A stretch of DNA of 64,000 nt from Pseudomonadota bacterium (GTDB lineage: Bacteria; Pseudomonadota; Gammaproteobacteria; Burkholderiales; Burkholderiaceae_C): contig JAJZUV010000001.1 of assembly GCA_021848345.1 (NCBI GenBank), positions 361,863-425,862 of the forward strand, given 5' to 3'. Shown here piece by piece: positions 18,182 through 27,594 of the stretch; positions within the stretch are counted from its first letter, which is position 1, and each line of letters starts with the position of its first letter. Both the position numbers and the translations under genes were made by a program. Under the pieces are notes generated by a model, which was not told the origin of the DNA, searched no databases, and saw only the letters and a program-made list of their open reading frames with translations.

Positions 18182-19197
18182 ACCAGCCATTCCCGGAGCC
18201 GGCGCAGGCCGGCGCGCAGCATCCGCGCGATGCCCTTTTCGCCGCCGGCGAGGCATCGGCGCAGTTGGCCGCCTGCGAACACTACGCCGGCAGCCGGCGC
18301 CTGCTCGACAAGGCGCTGGCCCTGCAGGCCGAGATGGGGCCGGTGTTCGACCTCAGCGCCGACTGCGAGGACGGCGCCGCCGCCGGGCAGGAGGCCGAGC
18401 AGGCACGCATGGTGGTCGAAGTGGTGAATTCCCCGGCGAATCGCTTCGATCGCGTGGGCGTGCGCATCCACGCTCCCTCGCATGCCTGCTGGCGAGAGGA
18501 CGTGCAGCGCATCGTCGGGGAGGCCGGCACGCGCCTGGCCTACGTGACCATCCCGAAGGTCGCCAGCGAGCACGAGGTGCTGGAAGTGGTCGAGGCGGTG
18601 CAGGAGGCGGCGCGCCAGGGCGGGCGCCGCTCGGCGCTGCCGGTGCACGTTCTGATCGAGACCCACGGCGCGCTGCGCCGGGTGTGGGAGATCGCCGCGC
18701 TGCCGCAGGTGGAAGTGCTGGATTTCGGCATCATGGACTGGGTGAGCGCGCACCGCGGCGCCATCGATGCGTGGGCCATGCACAGCCCGGGCCAGTTCGA
18801 GCACCCGCTGGTGGTGCGCGCCAAGGCGGAGATCGCGTCGGCGGCGCTGGCCAACGGGCGCATGGCCGCGCACAACGTGTGCACCGAACTGCGCGACCCG
18901 GAGGTGGTGCGTTCGGATGCGCTGCGGGCGCGGCGCGAGTTCGGTTTCCAGCGCATGTGGAGCATCCACCCCATGCAGATCGCGCCCATCGTCGAGGCCA
19001 TGCGCCCGGAGTTCGGCGAGGTGGAGCAGGCCGCGCAGATCCTGCTGGCCGCGCAGGCGCGCCAGTGGGGCCCCATCCAGCACGCGGGCCGGCTGCACGA
19101 CCGCGCCTCCTACCGCTATTACTGGGCGCTGCTGGAGCGCGCCCGCGCCACCGGCCAGGCCATCCCCGCCCCGGCGCAGCAGGCCTTCTTCGCCTGA
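18178..19197 (+). CDS. HpcH/HpaI-aldolase superfamily protein, CitE/malyl-CoA lyase-like
   Basis: 339-aa TIM-barrel lyase of the citrate-lyase beta subunit group. It shows the metal-binding region DLSADCEDGA near residue 57, the R-x-H-x-P segment GVRIHAPSHACW, VTIPKVASEHEV, and the catalytic-loop IETHGALRRVWEI. Relatives cleave or form malyl-CoA, methylmalyl-CoA or citramalyl-CoA. The C-terminus (MWSIHPMQIAPI) carries the Ser-x-His-Pro-x-Gln motif usual for the group. It starts with GTG overlapping the VWA stop. Coupling to MoxR/VWA genes is unusual, and the true substrate is not deducible. Confidence 0.88.
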   Translation: MNQPFPEPAQAGAQHPRDALFAAGEASAQLAACEHYAGSRRLLDKALALQAEMGPVFDLSADCEDGAAAGQEAEQARMVVEVVNSPANRFDRVGVRIHAPSHACWREDVQRIVGEAGTRLAYVTIPKVASEHEVLEVVEAVQEAARQGGRRSALPVHVLIETHGALRRVWEIAALPQVEVLDFGIMDWVSAHRGAIDAWAMHSPGQFEHPLVVRAKAEIASAALANGRMAAHNVCTELRDPEVVRSDALRARREFGFQRMWSIHPMQIAPIVEAMRPEFGEVEQAAQILLAAQARQWGPIQHAGRLHDRASYRYYWALLERARATGQAIPAPAQQAFFA

Positions 19198-19218
19198 ATC
19201 CAGTGTGGGGGCTGTTCA

Positions 19219-21300
19219 CTAATCCCAGTGCGTGGCGACGCGTGAGGCCAGGTCGACGGTGGGGGTATCGTCCGCGCATGGCGCGGCGGATGCCGCCGGC
19301 TCGGCGCCCACCGTCTTCTCGTGCATGTGCGCGCGCACCGAGGCGTCGAGGAAACGACTGGGCAGCGCGTACACGTGGGCGTCGCCGTAGCGCGCCTGCT
19401 GGCCCACGAAGAATCGCTGCGGCACGAGCAGCTCGAGATGCTCGCGCGCGCGGGTCATCGCCACGTACAGCAGGCGCCGCTCCTCGTCGAGCTGGCGCGT
19501 GTCGTCGCAGGCCAGGTCGGAGGGAATGCAGCCGTCGACCGCGTTGAGCACGTACACGGCCTTCCACTCCTGGCCCTTGGCCGAATGCATGGTCGACAGG
19601 ATCAGGTAGTCCTCGTCGCGATACGCGGGACCGGCCAGGTCGCTGCCCATTTCCGGCGGGTCCAGCGTGAGTTCGGTGAGGAATCGCTCCGCGTTGCCGT
19701 AGGAGGCGGCGATGTGGGCCAGCTGGCGAAGGTCGGCCGCGCGTGCCGCCGCGTCGTCGTGCAGGCGCGGAAGCTGCGCCTCGTACCACGCGCAGGCCAG
19801 CTCGACCGGGGCCGGCCACGGGGGCTGGGCGTGCAGGCGCAGCCACAGCGCAAGCAGCGCGTCCCAGTCCTCGCGCGCCGACGCTGGGGGGCGGAACTCG
19901 CGCAGCGCCCGCACCGGATCGGCGGCCGCCTGCAAGGCGTCGAGCAGACGGCGTGCCTGCGCCGGGCCGATGCCCGGCAGGAGTTGCGCCACGCGGAAGG
20001 CGGCCAGGCGGTGGCGCGGGTTGCCGGCCCAGCGCAGCAGGCTGAGCAGGTCCTTCACGTGCGCGGTGTCGATGAAGCGCAGGCCGCCGAACTTCACGAA
20101 GGGGATGCCGCGCCGAGCCAGTTCCAGTTCCAGCGGCGCGCTGTGCTGGGAAGCACGGAACAGCACCGCCTGCTGGCGCAGGCGCAGTCCGCGCTCGCGC
20201 TGGCGCAGCACCTCGTCGGCCACGTGCGAGGCCTGCGCCGCCTCGTCGGCCACGTGCACCAGCCCGGGCAGCAGGCTCGACGCGCGATCGGTCCACAGGC
20301 GCTTCGCGTAACCCTCGGCCGCCTGCGCCATCAGCGCGTTGGCCGCGTCCAGGATGGGCTGGGTGCTGCGGTAGTTGCGGGTCAGCCCGAGCACCTTCGC
20401 GGCGTCCGTGTACTGGGACGGGAAGTCCAGGATGTTGCGTACCTCGGCAGCGCGGAAGGAGTAGATGGACTGCGCGTCGTCGCCCACCGCGGTGACGCCG
20501 CGCCCGTCCGGCTTGAGCGCGCGCACGATGCGCGCCTGCAAGCGGTTGGTGTCCTGGTATTCGTCCACCAGCACGTGGTCGAAGCGGCTGCCCACGCTGG
20601 CGCTCAGCAGCGGCTCCGCCATGAGCTGCGCCCACCACAGCAGCAGATCGTCGAAATCCAGCAGATGCTGGCGCAGCTTTTCGGCGGTGTAGGACTGGAA
20701 CAGCAGGCGCAACTCGGCTTCGTGCGCGGCGCACCAGGGAAACTGGGCGCGCAGCACGTCGCGCAGCGCCTCGCCGCTGTTGACGCAGCGCGAATGGATG
20801 GCCAGGCAGGTCGCCTTGAGGGGAAAGCGCGCCCGGCGGTCGCCCAGGCCCAGCGCCTGGCGTTGCAGGCCCAGCAGGTCCTCGGCGTCGCCGCGGTCGA
20901 GCACGCTGAAATCGGCGGCCAGCCCGATGCGCGGCGCGTACTCGCGCAACAGCCGTGCGGCCACCGAATGGAAGGTACCTGCCCAGGGCAACTGGGGCGG
21001 AGCCTGCGCGGCCGGCAGGCTCAGCGCGCGGTGCAGCGCCGTGCCCACGCGGCGTTGCAGGTCCTGCGCGGCGCGGCGCGAGAAGCTGAGCAGCAGCATG
21101 CGCTGCGCGTCGGCGCCATCGAGCACCAGGCGGGCCACGCGCGCGGCCAACGTGGTGGTCTTGCCCGAGCCGGCGCCGGCGATCAGCAGCAGCGCGGGCG
21201 CGGTCTGGCCCGCCGCGCCGTGCGCCACGGCGGCCCGCTGCTCGTCGTCGAGGCCGAACATCTCGGCGCAGCAACCCACGGAATCGGCGACAGCGGACAT
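19219..21300 (-). CDS. UvrD/Rep/PcrA-type superfamily 1 DNA helicase
   Basis: SF1A 3'-5' helicase of 693 aa from ATG 21300; a GTG seven codons further upstream (21321) is an alternative start. Motif I is AGAGSGKTTT near residue 42, motif II VLVDEYQDTNRLQ, motif III VGDDAQSIYSFRAA, motif IV LTRNYRSTQPIL, motif V STMHSAKGQEW and motif VI LLYVAMTRAREHLEL. It lacks a nuclease domain. Relatives unwind DNA in repair or displace proteins from DNA. At ~700 aa it resembles Rep/UvrD, but sequence alone does not decide which role it has, or whether a second copy exists elsewhere. Confidence 0.93.
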   Translation of the reverse strand: MSAVADSVGCCAEMFGLDDEQRAAVAHGAAGQTAPALLLIAGAGSGKTTTLAARVARLVLDGADAQRMLLLSFSRRAAQDLQRRVGTALHRALSLPAAQAPPQLPWAGTFHSVAARLLREYAPRIGLAADFSVLDRGDAEDLLGLQRQALGLGDRRARFPLKATCLAIHSRCVNSGEALRDVLRAQFPWCAAHEAELRLLFQSYTAEKLRQHLLDFDDLLLWWAQLMAEPLLSASVGSRFDHVLVDEYQDTNRLQARIVRALKPDGRGVTAVGDDAQSIYSFRAAEVRNILDFPSQYTDAAKVLGLTRNYRSTQPILDAANALMAQAAEGYAKRLWTDRASSLLPGLVHVADEAAQASHVADEVLRQRERGLRLRQQAVLFRASQHSAPLELELARRGIPFVKFGGLRFIDTAHVKDLLSLLRWAGNPRHRLAAFRVAQLLPGIGPAQARRLLDALQAAADPVRALREFRPPASAREDWDALLALWLRLHAQPPWPAPVELACAWYEAQLPRLHDDAAARAADLRQLAHIAASYGNAERFLTELTLDPPEMGSDLAGPAYRDEDYLILSTMHSAKGQEWKAVYVLNAVDGCIPSDLACDDTRQLDEERRLLYVAMTRAREHLELLVPQRFFVGQQARYGDAHVYALPSRFLDASVRAHMHEKTVGAEPAASAAPCADDTPTVDLASRVATHWD

Positions 21301-21443
21301 GGAGGCAGCCCCACGGGGCACGATGCGTGAAACTGTTCAAGCATACAGCATATGCCCAGCGCGGCGCGTGATCGCGCTATGCTGCGTGGGTGCCTTTCGC
21401 GCCCGCCCGCCGCGCGTGCCCGGCCGACCCACGTCCAGTCCTC

Positions 21444-22052
21444 ATGAACCTTTCCCACAGTGCGTTTCCCGGCTCCGCCGAAGGCCTGCTGGAGTCGATG
21501 CGCCGACGCAGCCAGACGGGGCCGCGTCACCTGGTCGAGCCGGGGCCCGACGAGGGCCAGCGCCGCCAGCTGTTCGAGGCGGCGGCGACCGCGCCGGACC
21601 ATGGGCAGATCTTGCCGTGGCGTTTCGTGCTGATCCATGCCCAGGCGCGCGCGCGCCTGGGCCGGGCCTTCGAGCAGGCCCTGCTGGAGCGCGACGCCGC
21701 GGCGGGCGACGACGAGCGAGGCCGCGCGCGCGAAAAGGCGTCGCGGGCGCCCTTCCTGGCGCTGGCCGTGGTGCGCGAAGGCGGCGACGGACAGGAGCAC
21801 ATCCGCGTGCACGAGCGCATGGTGAGCCTGGGCGGCGCCTTGCAGAACCTGTTGCTGATGGCGTACGCGCAGGGCTTCGGGGCCGGTCTGGTCAGCGGCC
21901 TGGCCATGGACAGCCGGGCGCTGCGCGAGTTCTGCGCGTTGTCCGAGCATGAACGCGCGGTGTGTTTCGTGGCGGTGGGCACGGTGGCGCGCGGGCGCGA
22001 GCCGCGGCAAAGGCCCCCGGTGGAGCGACTGGTCAGCGAACTGGCGCGCTGA
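21444..22052 (+). CDS. Nitroreductase-family FMN oxidoreductase
   Basis: 202-aa protein of the nitroreductase fold (YdjA-like, single-domain). The FMN-phosphate binding region is MRRRSQTGPRHL near the N-terminus. TAPDHGQILPWRFVLI and GGALQNLLLMAYAQGFGAGLVSG are characteristic. The start is the ATG at 21444; an in-frame reading begins at 21390 but the homologous part begins later. It is divergent from the helicase gene across a ~140-bp spacer. Physiological substrate unknown; family members reduce nitro compounds or quinones with NAD(P)H. Confidence 0.87.
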   Translation: MNLSHSAFPGSAEGLLESMRRRSQTGPRHLVEPGPDEGQRRQLFEAAATAPDHGQILPWRFVLIHAQARARLGRAFEQALLERDAAAGDDERGRAREKASRAPFLALAVVREGGDGQEHIRVHERMVSLGGALQNLLLMAYAQGFGAGLVSGLAMDSRALREFCALSEHERAVCFVAVGTVARGREPRQRPPVERLVSELAR

Positions 22053-22082
22053 GCGCGTCGATCCCGCGCCGACGCGACGGGC

Positions 22083-23711
22083 TCAACCGGCCAGGGCGCT
22101 GGCGCGCCTGATCCGCGAGGCCGGCCCGGCGCCCGTATCGAGCTCGCCTTCGAGGCCCGGCCTGGCCGAGCGGCCCTGCAGTTCCACGCAGTTGCGACCC
22201 GCCTGCTTGGCGCGGTACATGGCCTCGTCGGCGCGGGCCAGCGCGCCGTCGACGTCGTCGTCCCCGGCTTCGAGCAGCGCCACGCCCACGCTCACGCTGG
22301 TCTGCAGGCGAAGCCCCTGGCAGCGCACGGCGTGATCGCACACGGCGCGGCGTACCCGTTCGGCCGTCTCCAGCGCCTCGGCGCCGCTCAGGCCCGGCAG
22401 CAGCGCGGCGAACTCCTCGCCGCCGATGCGCGCGAGCAGGTCCTGCTCGCGCAACACCGCGGCCATGCGTCCGGCGATCTGCTGCAGCACGATGTCGCCC
22501 ACCGCGTGGCCGTGGTTGTCGTTGATGGCCTTGAACAGATCCACGTCCAGCGCCAGCAGCGCCAGCGGGGCCGGCGCGCACTGGCGCCGCGCATGGTCGG
22601 CGCGCACGAAAAAGCCCCGCCGGTTGTGCAGCGCGGTCAACGGATCGGTATGCGCCAGGCGCTGCAGCTCGTGTTCCTGGCGCTTGCGATGGGTGATCTC
22701 CACCAGGCTGGCCAGCACCGCCCGGCGCCCGTCGTAACGCAGCTTGCGCGCCGAGACCATGACGTCGAGCACGCGCCGTGAGGAGTCGCGCACGCGCATG
22801 TCCACGGGTCCGAAAGCCTCGTGGTGGGCCAGCGCCTGGGTCAGCATGTGGCCGGTCTGCGTGTCGGCGTAGAAGTCGCGGGCCGATACCTGTGACGGAT
22901 CGGGCAGCAGTCTGCGGGGGTCGAGCAGGTCCAGCGCGGCGCGGTTCAGGTGCAGCAACTGGCCGCGGCGCTGTCCGGCCAGCACCAGCGGAACCGGGCT
23001 GGCCTCGAACAGGTTGCGCAGGTTCTGCTCGGCGCTCATGCGTTCGGCGACTTCCCACTGCAGGCGCCGCCGATCCAGCCAGGCGGTGCGCTGGGAACGG
23101 TTGGCATGCGTGGCCAGGCGCCAGCCGACGATGTTCACGAATCCCAGGATCATCACGAACAGCAGCACCGTGCGCGGGGGCGTGGGCACCAGGGTCAGCA
23201 TCTGCACGATGGCAAGCAGCACCCAGGCCGGCATCATCCACAGCTGCAGCGGGCGCACCATGGGCGCATAGGTGTAGATGATCAGGCAGGCCATGACCGC
23301 CGCGATGGCCTGGTAGGACGAGGCCGATCCGTGAAACTGCACGACCGCGCGCTGGCCCAGCAACAGGGCCAGCTGGAACAGGGCCATCCAGTTGCGCAGG
23401 AGCCCGGGGGCGACCGGCGAGCCCGGGCGGGTGACCCAGGCAAGGCGCAGGCCGATGCCCAGCACCAGCGCGCGCACCAGCAGCAGCGGAATCCACGATG
23501 CCGTGGCGTCGGCCAGCAGGTAATCGGCCAGCGTGCCGGCGCCGAAGATCACGGCACCCCACAGCGCCACCGCGTGGGCTCGCGGCGCCAGTTCCTGCCA
23601 GGTTCCGCCGATGAAGGCGTCCTCGTCGGATCGTGCGGGAAACAGTCCGTAGGCACCCGGAACCGGGGCGTGCGCGGGTTCCTCGGAACCGGATGGGGCG
23701 GAGCCGGCCAT
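22083..23711 (-). CDS. Membrane-bound diguanylate cyclase with PAS domain
   Basis: 542-aa sensor enzyme. Five to six hydrophobic helices occupy about residues 45-200. A PAS-like domain (NLFEASPVPLVLAG, then LLHLNRAALDLL) lies at about 225-345. A C-terminal GGDEF domain follows, with active-site motif GGEEF near residue 441 (LARIGGEEFAALLPG). The intact motif predicts synthesis of cyclic di-GMP. No inhibitory RxxD site was evident just upstream of the motif. It is convergent with the nitroreductase gene and runs in the same direction as the thioesterase gene upstream, 9 nt apart. Confidence 0.92.
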   Translation of the reverse strand: MAGSAPSGSEEPAHAPVPGAYGLFPARSDEDAFIGGTWQELAPRAHAVALWGAVIFGAGTLADYLLADATASWIPLLLVRALVLGIGLRLAWVTRPGSPVAPGLLRNWMALFQLALLLGQRAVVQFHGSASSYQAIAAVMACLIIYTYAPMVRPLQLWMMPAWVLLAIVQMLTLVPTPPRTVLLFVMILGFVNIVGWRLATHANRSQRTAWLDRRRLQWEVAERMSAEQNLRNLFEASPVPLVLAGQRRGQLLHLNRAALDLLDPRRLLPDPSQVSARDFYADTQTGHMLTQALAHHEAFGPVDMRVRDSSRRVLDVMVSARKLRYDGRRAVLASLVEITHRKRQEHELQRLAHTDPLTALHNRRGFFVRADHARRQCAPAPLALLALDVDLFKAINDNHGHAVGDIVLQQIAGRMAAVLREQDLLARIGGEEFAALLPGLSGAEALETAERVRRAVCDHAVRCQGLRLQTSVSVGVALLEAGDDDVDGALARADEAMYRAKQAGRNCVELQGRSARPGLEGELDTGAGPASRIRRASALAG

Positions 23712-23720
23712 GCGCGGGCT

Positions 23721-24212
23721 TCAGCCCTGGCCGAAGTTGTCGGGCATCAGCACGGCCACCACCTCGCCGCGCGCGGTCGCCACGCCGCCGGCGTAGACCG
23801 TGGATTCCACGATGACCTTGCGACCGCGGATCTCGCGCGCCTTGCCGCGCACCACCAGGGGCTCGCCCAGCGGGGTGGGGCGCAGGTAGTCCACGTGCAG
23901 CGAACCGGTGACGAAGCGCGGCGGCGTCCTGGCGCCCGGGCCGGACAGCGGCTGCTGGCTGGCCTCGGCCATCGCCGCGGCCGCGGTCGCGGTGGAATGA
24001 CAGTCGATCAATGATGCGATCACGCCGCCGTAGACGAAACCGGGCACCGCGATGTGGCTGGGGTCGGGCAGGAACTCCGATACCGTCTGCCCTGCGTCCT
24101 GGAAGGTGCGGATATGGTGCCCGTGCTCGTTGAGCCGGCCGCAGCCGTAGCAGTGCGCCAGGTGCTCGGGGTAGAGGTCCTGGATGGCTGGCGTGGGCTG
24201 GTCGTCGGGCAT
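23721..24212 (-). CDS. PaaI/4HBT-type hotdog-fold thioesterase
   Basis: 163-aa single hotdog-domain protein. The N-terminus has a Cys/Gly motif (HLAHCYGCGRLNEHGHHI) seen in a subgroup of acyl-CoA thioesterases. The hotdog helix follows at VPGFVYGGVIASLIDCHST and the substrate-strand segment at GSLHVDYLRPTPLG. It probably hydrolyses an acyl-CoA in the cytoplasm; substrate unknown. The start ATG 24210-24212 was chosen because homology begins there, while a longer frame to 24344 reads through low-complexity sequence. It precedes the diguanylate cyclase gene by 9 nt. Confidence 0.86.
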   Translation of the reverse strand: MPDDQPTPAIQDLYPEHLAHCYGCGRLNEHGHHIRTFQDAGQTVSEFLPDPSHIAVPGFVYGGVIASLIDCHSTATAAAAMAEASQQPLSGPGARTPPRFVTGSLHVDYLRPTPLGEPLVVRGKAREIRGRKVIVESTVYAGGVATARGEVVAVLMPDNFGQG

Positions 24213-24357
24213 GGCGCGGGGCGGGCGGGGAGGGCGTGCAGGACTGCACGCCCGCAAGTGTATGCAGCCAAGGGCCCCGACGGCAATCGCGTGGCCCCGG
24301 AACATGGCCGGATATTGTGCGGCCCGGACCGACCCGGGGCGCAAACGGGTCGGGTGC

Positions 24358-25515
24358 TCAGCCGAGCGGCCGCTGCGACGGTTCCACCAGAGCGCGCCGG
24401 TCGACGCGCGAGACGTCGTCCAGGCCGCAGAAGGCCATGGTCAGGTCGAGCTCGTTGCGGATCAGCTCAAGGCAGCGGCTCACGCCGGCTTCGCCCATGG
24501 CGCCCAGGCCGTAGAGGAAGGCGCGCCCGATCAGGGTGCCCTTGGCTCCCAGCGCCAGCGCCTTGAACACATCCTGGCCGCTGCGGATGCCGCCGTCCAG
24601 CCAGACCTCCATGCGCGAACCCACCGCGTCCACGACGGCCGGCAGCGCGGCGATCGAGCTGGGCGCGCCGTCGAGCTGGCGCCCGCCGTGGTTGGACACG
24701 ATCAGCGCGTCGGCGCCGCTGTCGGCCGCCAGGCGCGCGTCCTCGGCGTCCAGCACGCCCTTGACAATGAGCTTGCCGCCCCATTGGCGCTTGATCCACT
24801 CCACGTCTTTCCAGCTCAGGCTCGGATCGAACTGCTGGCTGGTCCACGAGGACAGGGAGCTCAGGTCGGTGACGCCGGTGGCGTGTCCGACGATGTTGCC
24901 GAAGGTGCGCCGGCGCGTGCCCGCCATGCCCATCACCCAGCGCGGCTTGGTGGCCAGGTTCAGCAGGTTGCGCAGGGTCGGCTTCGGCGGCGCGGAAAGG
25001 CCGTTCTTCAGGTCCTTGTGGCGCTGGCCCAGGATCTGCAGGTCCAGCGTGAGCATCAGCGCCGAGCAGCGCGCCGCCTTGGCGCGCTCGATCAGGCGCT
25101 CGATGAAGCCGCGGTCGCGCATCACGTACAGCTGGAACCAGAAGGGCGCGCGGGTGTGCGCGGCGATGTCCTCGATGGAACAGATGCTCATGGTCGAGAG
25201 CGTGAAGGGCACGCCGAAGGCCTCGGCGGCGCGCGCGGCGAGGATCTCGCCGTCGGCGTGCTGCATGCCCGTCAGCCCGGTGGGGGCCAGCGCCACCGGC
25301 ATGGCCACGTCCTGCCCCAGCATGCGCGTGCGCAGGCTGCGGCGCTCGATGTCCACGGCCACGCGCTGGCGCAACAATATGCGCTGGAAGTCGTGTTCGT
25401 TGGCGCGATAGGTGCTTTCGGTCCACGAACCCGAATCGGCATAGTCGTAGAACATGCGCGGCACGCGCTTGCGCGCCAGCAGGCGCAGGTCTTCGACGCA
25501 GGTGATGACGCTCAT
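24358..25515 (-). CDS. lldD: FMN-dependent L-lactate dehydrogenase (alpha-hydroxy-acid oxidase family)
   Basis: 385-aa TIM-barrel flavoenzyme that oxidises L-lactate (or a related 2-hydroxy acid) to the keto acid and passes electrons to the respiratory chain at the inner membrane. Family landmarks are FYDYADSGSWTEST near residue 22, PVALAPTGLTGM, the FMN/substrate segment FWFQLYVMRDRGF, and the catalytic histidine in SNHGGRQLDGAPSS near residue 284, followed by LDGGIRSGQDVFKAL. Length matches LldD. No lldP permease or lldR regulator is adjacent, so mandelate or glycolate oxidation cannot be excluded. Confidence 0.87.
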   Translation of the reverse strand: MSVITCVEDLRLLARKRVPRMFYDYADSGSWTESTYRANEHDFQRILLRQRVAVDIERRSLRTRMLGQDVAMPVALAPTGLTGMQHADGEILAARAAEAFGVPFTLSTMSICSIEDIAAHTRAPFWFQLYVMRDRGFIERLIERAKAARCSALMLTLDLQILGQRHKDLKNGLSAPPKPTLRNLLNLATKPRWVMGMAGTRRRTFGNIVGHATGVTDLSSLSSWTSQQFDPSLSWKDVEWIKRQWGGKLIVKGVLDAEDARLAADSGADALIVSNHGGRQLDGAPSSIAALPAVVDAVGSRMEVWLDGGIRSGQDVFKALALGAKGTLIGRAFLYGLGAMGEAGVSRCLELIRNELDLTMAFCGLDDVSRVDRRALVEPSQRPLG

Positions 25516-25820
25516 CCTCGACTCCGTGGAACCCGGCGCATGCGCCGGGGGGCATGTGCGGGCGGGTTACGCCTCGCTACGCAGCACTTTAGCAGCGCCG
25601 CGCACAGGCTCGGCCCGCGACCGCCCCCGCGCGCGAGCCCGGGCCGCGCGGACGGCCGGAATGTGCCCATTCATGTCGCGGTGCAACATAGATTCTCCAT
25701 TTGCGATGTACGGTTACAACCCCGGTCGGGCCTTGGTCCTACAGTGACTCCACGCTGGTGTGTCGCCGGCCCCGCGCACTTGCGGAGCGGCGCGCCCAGG
25801 CATCGAAGGAGTCGAACAAC
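25516..25820. promoter_or_regulatory. Divergent spacer between lldD and the CBS-domain gene
   Basis: About 305 bp without a supported gene. It must carry the promoters of lldD (minus) and the CBS gene (plus). The stretch around 25675-25720 is noticeably less GC-rich and could hold a -10 region. A GAAGGAG ribosome site precedes the CBS gene. No clear operator was recognised. Confidence 0.4.
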
Positions 25821-26408
25821 ATGAGTTCGTATCGCACGCTGCGCCTGCATTCGCTGCCCGCCCATTCCCATGTCGGCGAGCCCGAGAGCCAGCGGCCCGA
25901 GGGCATCACCATGGACCAGCCGGCGCCGTACGCCATGACCGACCTGCGGCGCGTCGCGGCGGTGGCCATCCATCCCGACGCCACGCTGGAGGCGGCGCAG
26001 CAGCGCATGGTGCACGCGCGGGTGCGCATGCTGCTGGTCACCGACGCGGGCGGCGAGCTGCTGGGCCTGGTCACCGCGCGCGACCTGATGGGCGAGACCC
26101 CCATCCGCGTGGCGGTGGAGGACGGCGTCGCGCGCGATCAGCTGGCGGTGCGCCGGGTGATGGTGCCGCGCGAGCGCATCCAGGTGCTCGACTGGAACGA
26201 CGTGCAGCATGCCAGCATCGGCGACGTGGTGCACACGCTGCGCGAAAGCGGGCGCCAGCACGCCCTGGTGCTGGAGCAGGGCAAGCCGCCGCGGGTGTGC
26301 GGCATTTTCTCGGCCACGCACATCGGGCGCCTGCTCGGCGTGTCCATCGAGGCCAGCGACAAGCCGCAGAGCTTCGCCGAGGTCGAGCACCTGCTGGCCG
26401 CCACCTGA
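25821..26408 (+). CDS. CBS-domain-pair protein
   Basis: 195-aa cytoplasmic protein consisting of a ~45-residue N-terminal tail and two CBS domains. The first is about residues 60-115 (MVHARVRMLLVTDAGGELLGLVTARDL). The second is about 125-180 (RESGRQHALVLEQGKPPRVCGIFSATHI). Such pairs bind adenosyl ligands (AMP, ATP, NAD) and act as energy or redox sensors for partner proteins. The start ATG 25821 has a GAAGGAG site; an earlier in-frame start at 25701 runs through probable promoter DNA. No enzyme domain is attached, and the partner is unknown. Confidence 0.88.
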   Translation: MSSYRTLRLHSLPAHSHVGEPESQRPEGITMDQPAPYAMTDLRRVAAVAIHPDATLEAAQQRMVHARVRMLLVTDAGGELLGLVTARDLMGETPIRVAVEDGVARDQLAVRRVMVPRERIQVLDWNDVQHASIGDVVHTLRESGRQHALVLEQGKPPRVCGIFSATHIGRLLGVSIEASDKPQSFAEVEHLLAAT

Positions 26409-26431
26409 GGCGGCGCGGGCGCCGGCGCGGC

Positions 26432-27433
26432 TCAGGCGGCGGCGTCCGGTTCCGGCCAGGGGTACAGGCCGCGCACGCGCGCCATCAGGCGGGTCAGGCC
26501 GAGCACCGCATCGATGGTCGGCGTGGGCAGATCCATGCGGCGCGCGAGTTCCTGCACCGCACCGACGATGGCGTCGAGTTCCAGCGCCCGACCGGCTTCG
26601 AGGTCCTGCAGCATCGAGGTCTTGAACGCGCCCAGGCGCATGGTGATCTGGTTGCGTTCCTCGGGCGTCTGCTCGATCGGGCAGCCCAGGCGCTCGCCCA
26701 GCGCGCGCGCCTCGCGCATCGCGTTGTTGCAGAAGGCCAGCACCAGCGGGTCGCCGAGCATCTGCTCGATGGTCGCGCCGGTCAGCGCCGACACCGGGTT
26801 CATGGTCAGGTTGCCCCACAGCTTGTACCAGATGTCGCGACGCACGTCCTCCGAGTGCACGGTCTCGAAGCCCGCCTGCTGCAACACCGCGCACACCTGC
26901 TCGGCGCGCCGGCTGTGGCCTCCGCCGGGCTCGCCGATGATCAGGCGCGCCGGGCCGCGGTGAAAGGACAGCCCGGGCTCGGGCACCGAGGTGGTGGCGT
27001 GCACCACGCAGCCCAGCACGCGGCGCAGCTCGATCGCCGCGGCGATGCGTCCTCCCGGGTCGACGCTGCGCAGCGGCGCGGGGTCCAGCCCAGGCCGCGC
27101 CGCGCAGAACCACCAGGGCACGCCGTTCATCGCCGGCATGACGATGGTGTCTTCGCCCAGCAGCGGCGCCAGGCCCTGGGCCACTTCGCGCAGCGCGGGG
27201 CCCTTGACGGCGAGGATCACCAGATCCTGCTCGCCGAGTTCCTCGGCGCGTTCGGCCACCCGCGCCGGCGCCTGCAGGACTTCGCCGGCGGTGTCGGCGC
27301 GCCAGCCGTGCTCGCGCAGCGCGCGCAGCGTCGCCCCGCGCGCCAGCACCGCGGGCTGGCAGCCGGTGCGAGCGGCCAGCCGCGCGCCGATGAGTCCGCC
27401 GATCGCGCCGGCACCGATGATGCAGATCCTCAT
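26432..27433 (-). CDS. Ketopantoate reductase-like protein (PanE/ApbA family), copy 1
   Basis: 333-aa NADP-dependent reductase fold. The N-terminal Rossmann glycine motif is IIGAGAIGGLIGARLA. The conserved Asn of the middle segment is in MPAMNGVPWW. The catalytic Lys region is DIWYKLWGNLTMNPVSALTG near residue 200. The C-terminal 6-phosphogluconate dehydrogenase-like helical domain follows. PanE makes pantoate for coenzyme A, but many paralogues act on other 2-keto acids. A second PanE-like gene sits 1.0 kb away beyond an AEC transporter, so at most one is likely the biosynthetic enzyme. Confidence 0.87.
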   Translation of the reverse strand: MRICIIGAGAIGGLIGARLAARTGCQPAVLARGATLRALREHGWRADTAGEVLQAPARVAERAEELGEQDLVILAVKGPALREVAQGLAPLLGEDTIVMPAMNGVPWWFCAARPGLDPAPLRSVDPGGRIAAAIELRRVLGCVVHATTSVPEPGLSFHRGPARLIIGEPGGGHSRRAEQVCAVLQQAGFETVHSEDVRRDIWYKLWGNLTMNPVSALTGATIEQMLGDPLVLAFCNNAMREARALGERLGCPIEQTPEERNQITMRLGAFKTSMLQDLEAGRALELDAIVGAVQELARRMDLPTPTIDAVLGLTRLMARVRGLYPWPEPDAAA

Positions 27434-27594
27434 GCATGCCCTCCTGGTCGGGCCCGGTGCGTACCGGGCGGGAAACCATCCTAGGGCATGCGCGTGACCC
27501 GCGCCGCACGCGCCACCGCGCCACCGCGCACGCGTGCACCGGCTGCCGGCGCCTGCTACGCTGAAACGTTGTCGATCCGCTCCTCGCCGCTTCC

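Noticed and set aside
18178..19197. HMG-CoA lyase for the leucine pathway
   Set aside because: The protein shows CitE/malyl-CoA-lyase motifs, not the DRE-TIM signature of HMG-CoA lyase, and lies far from the ivd operon.
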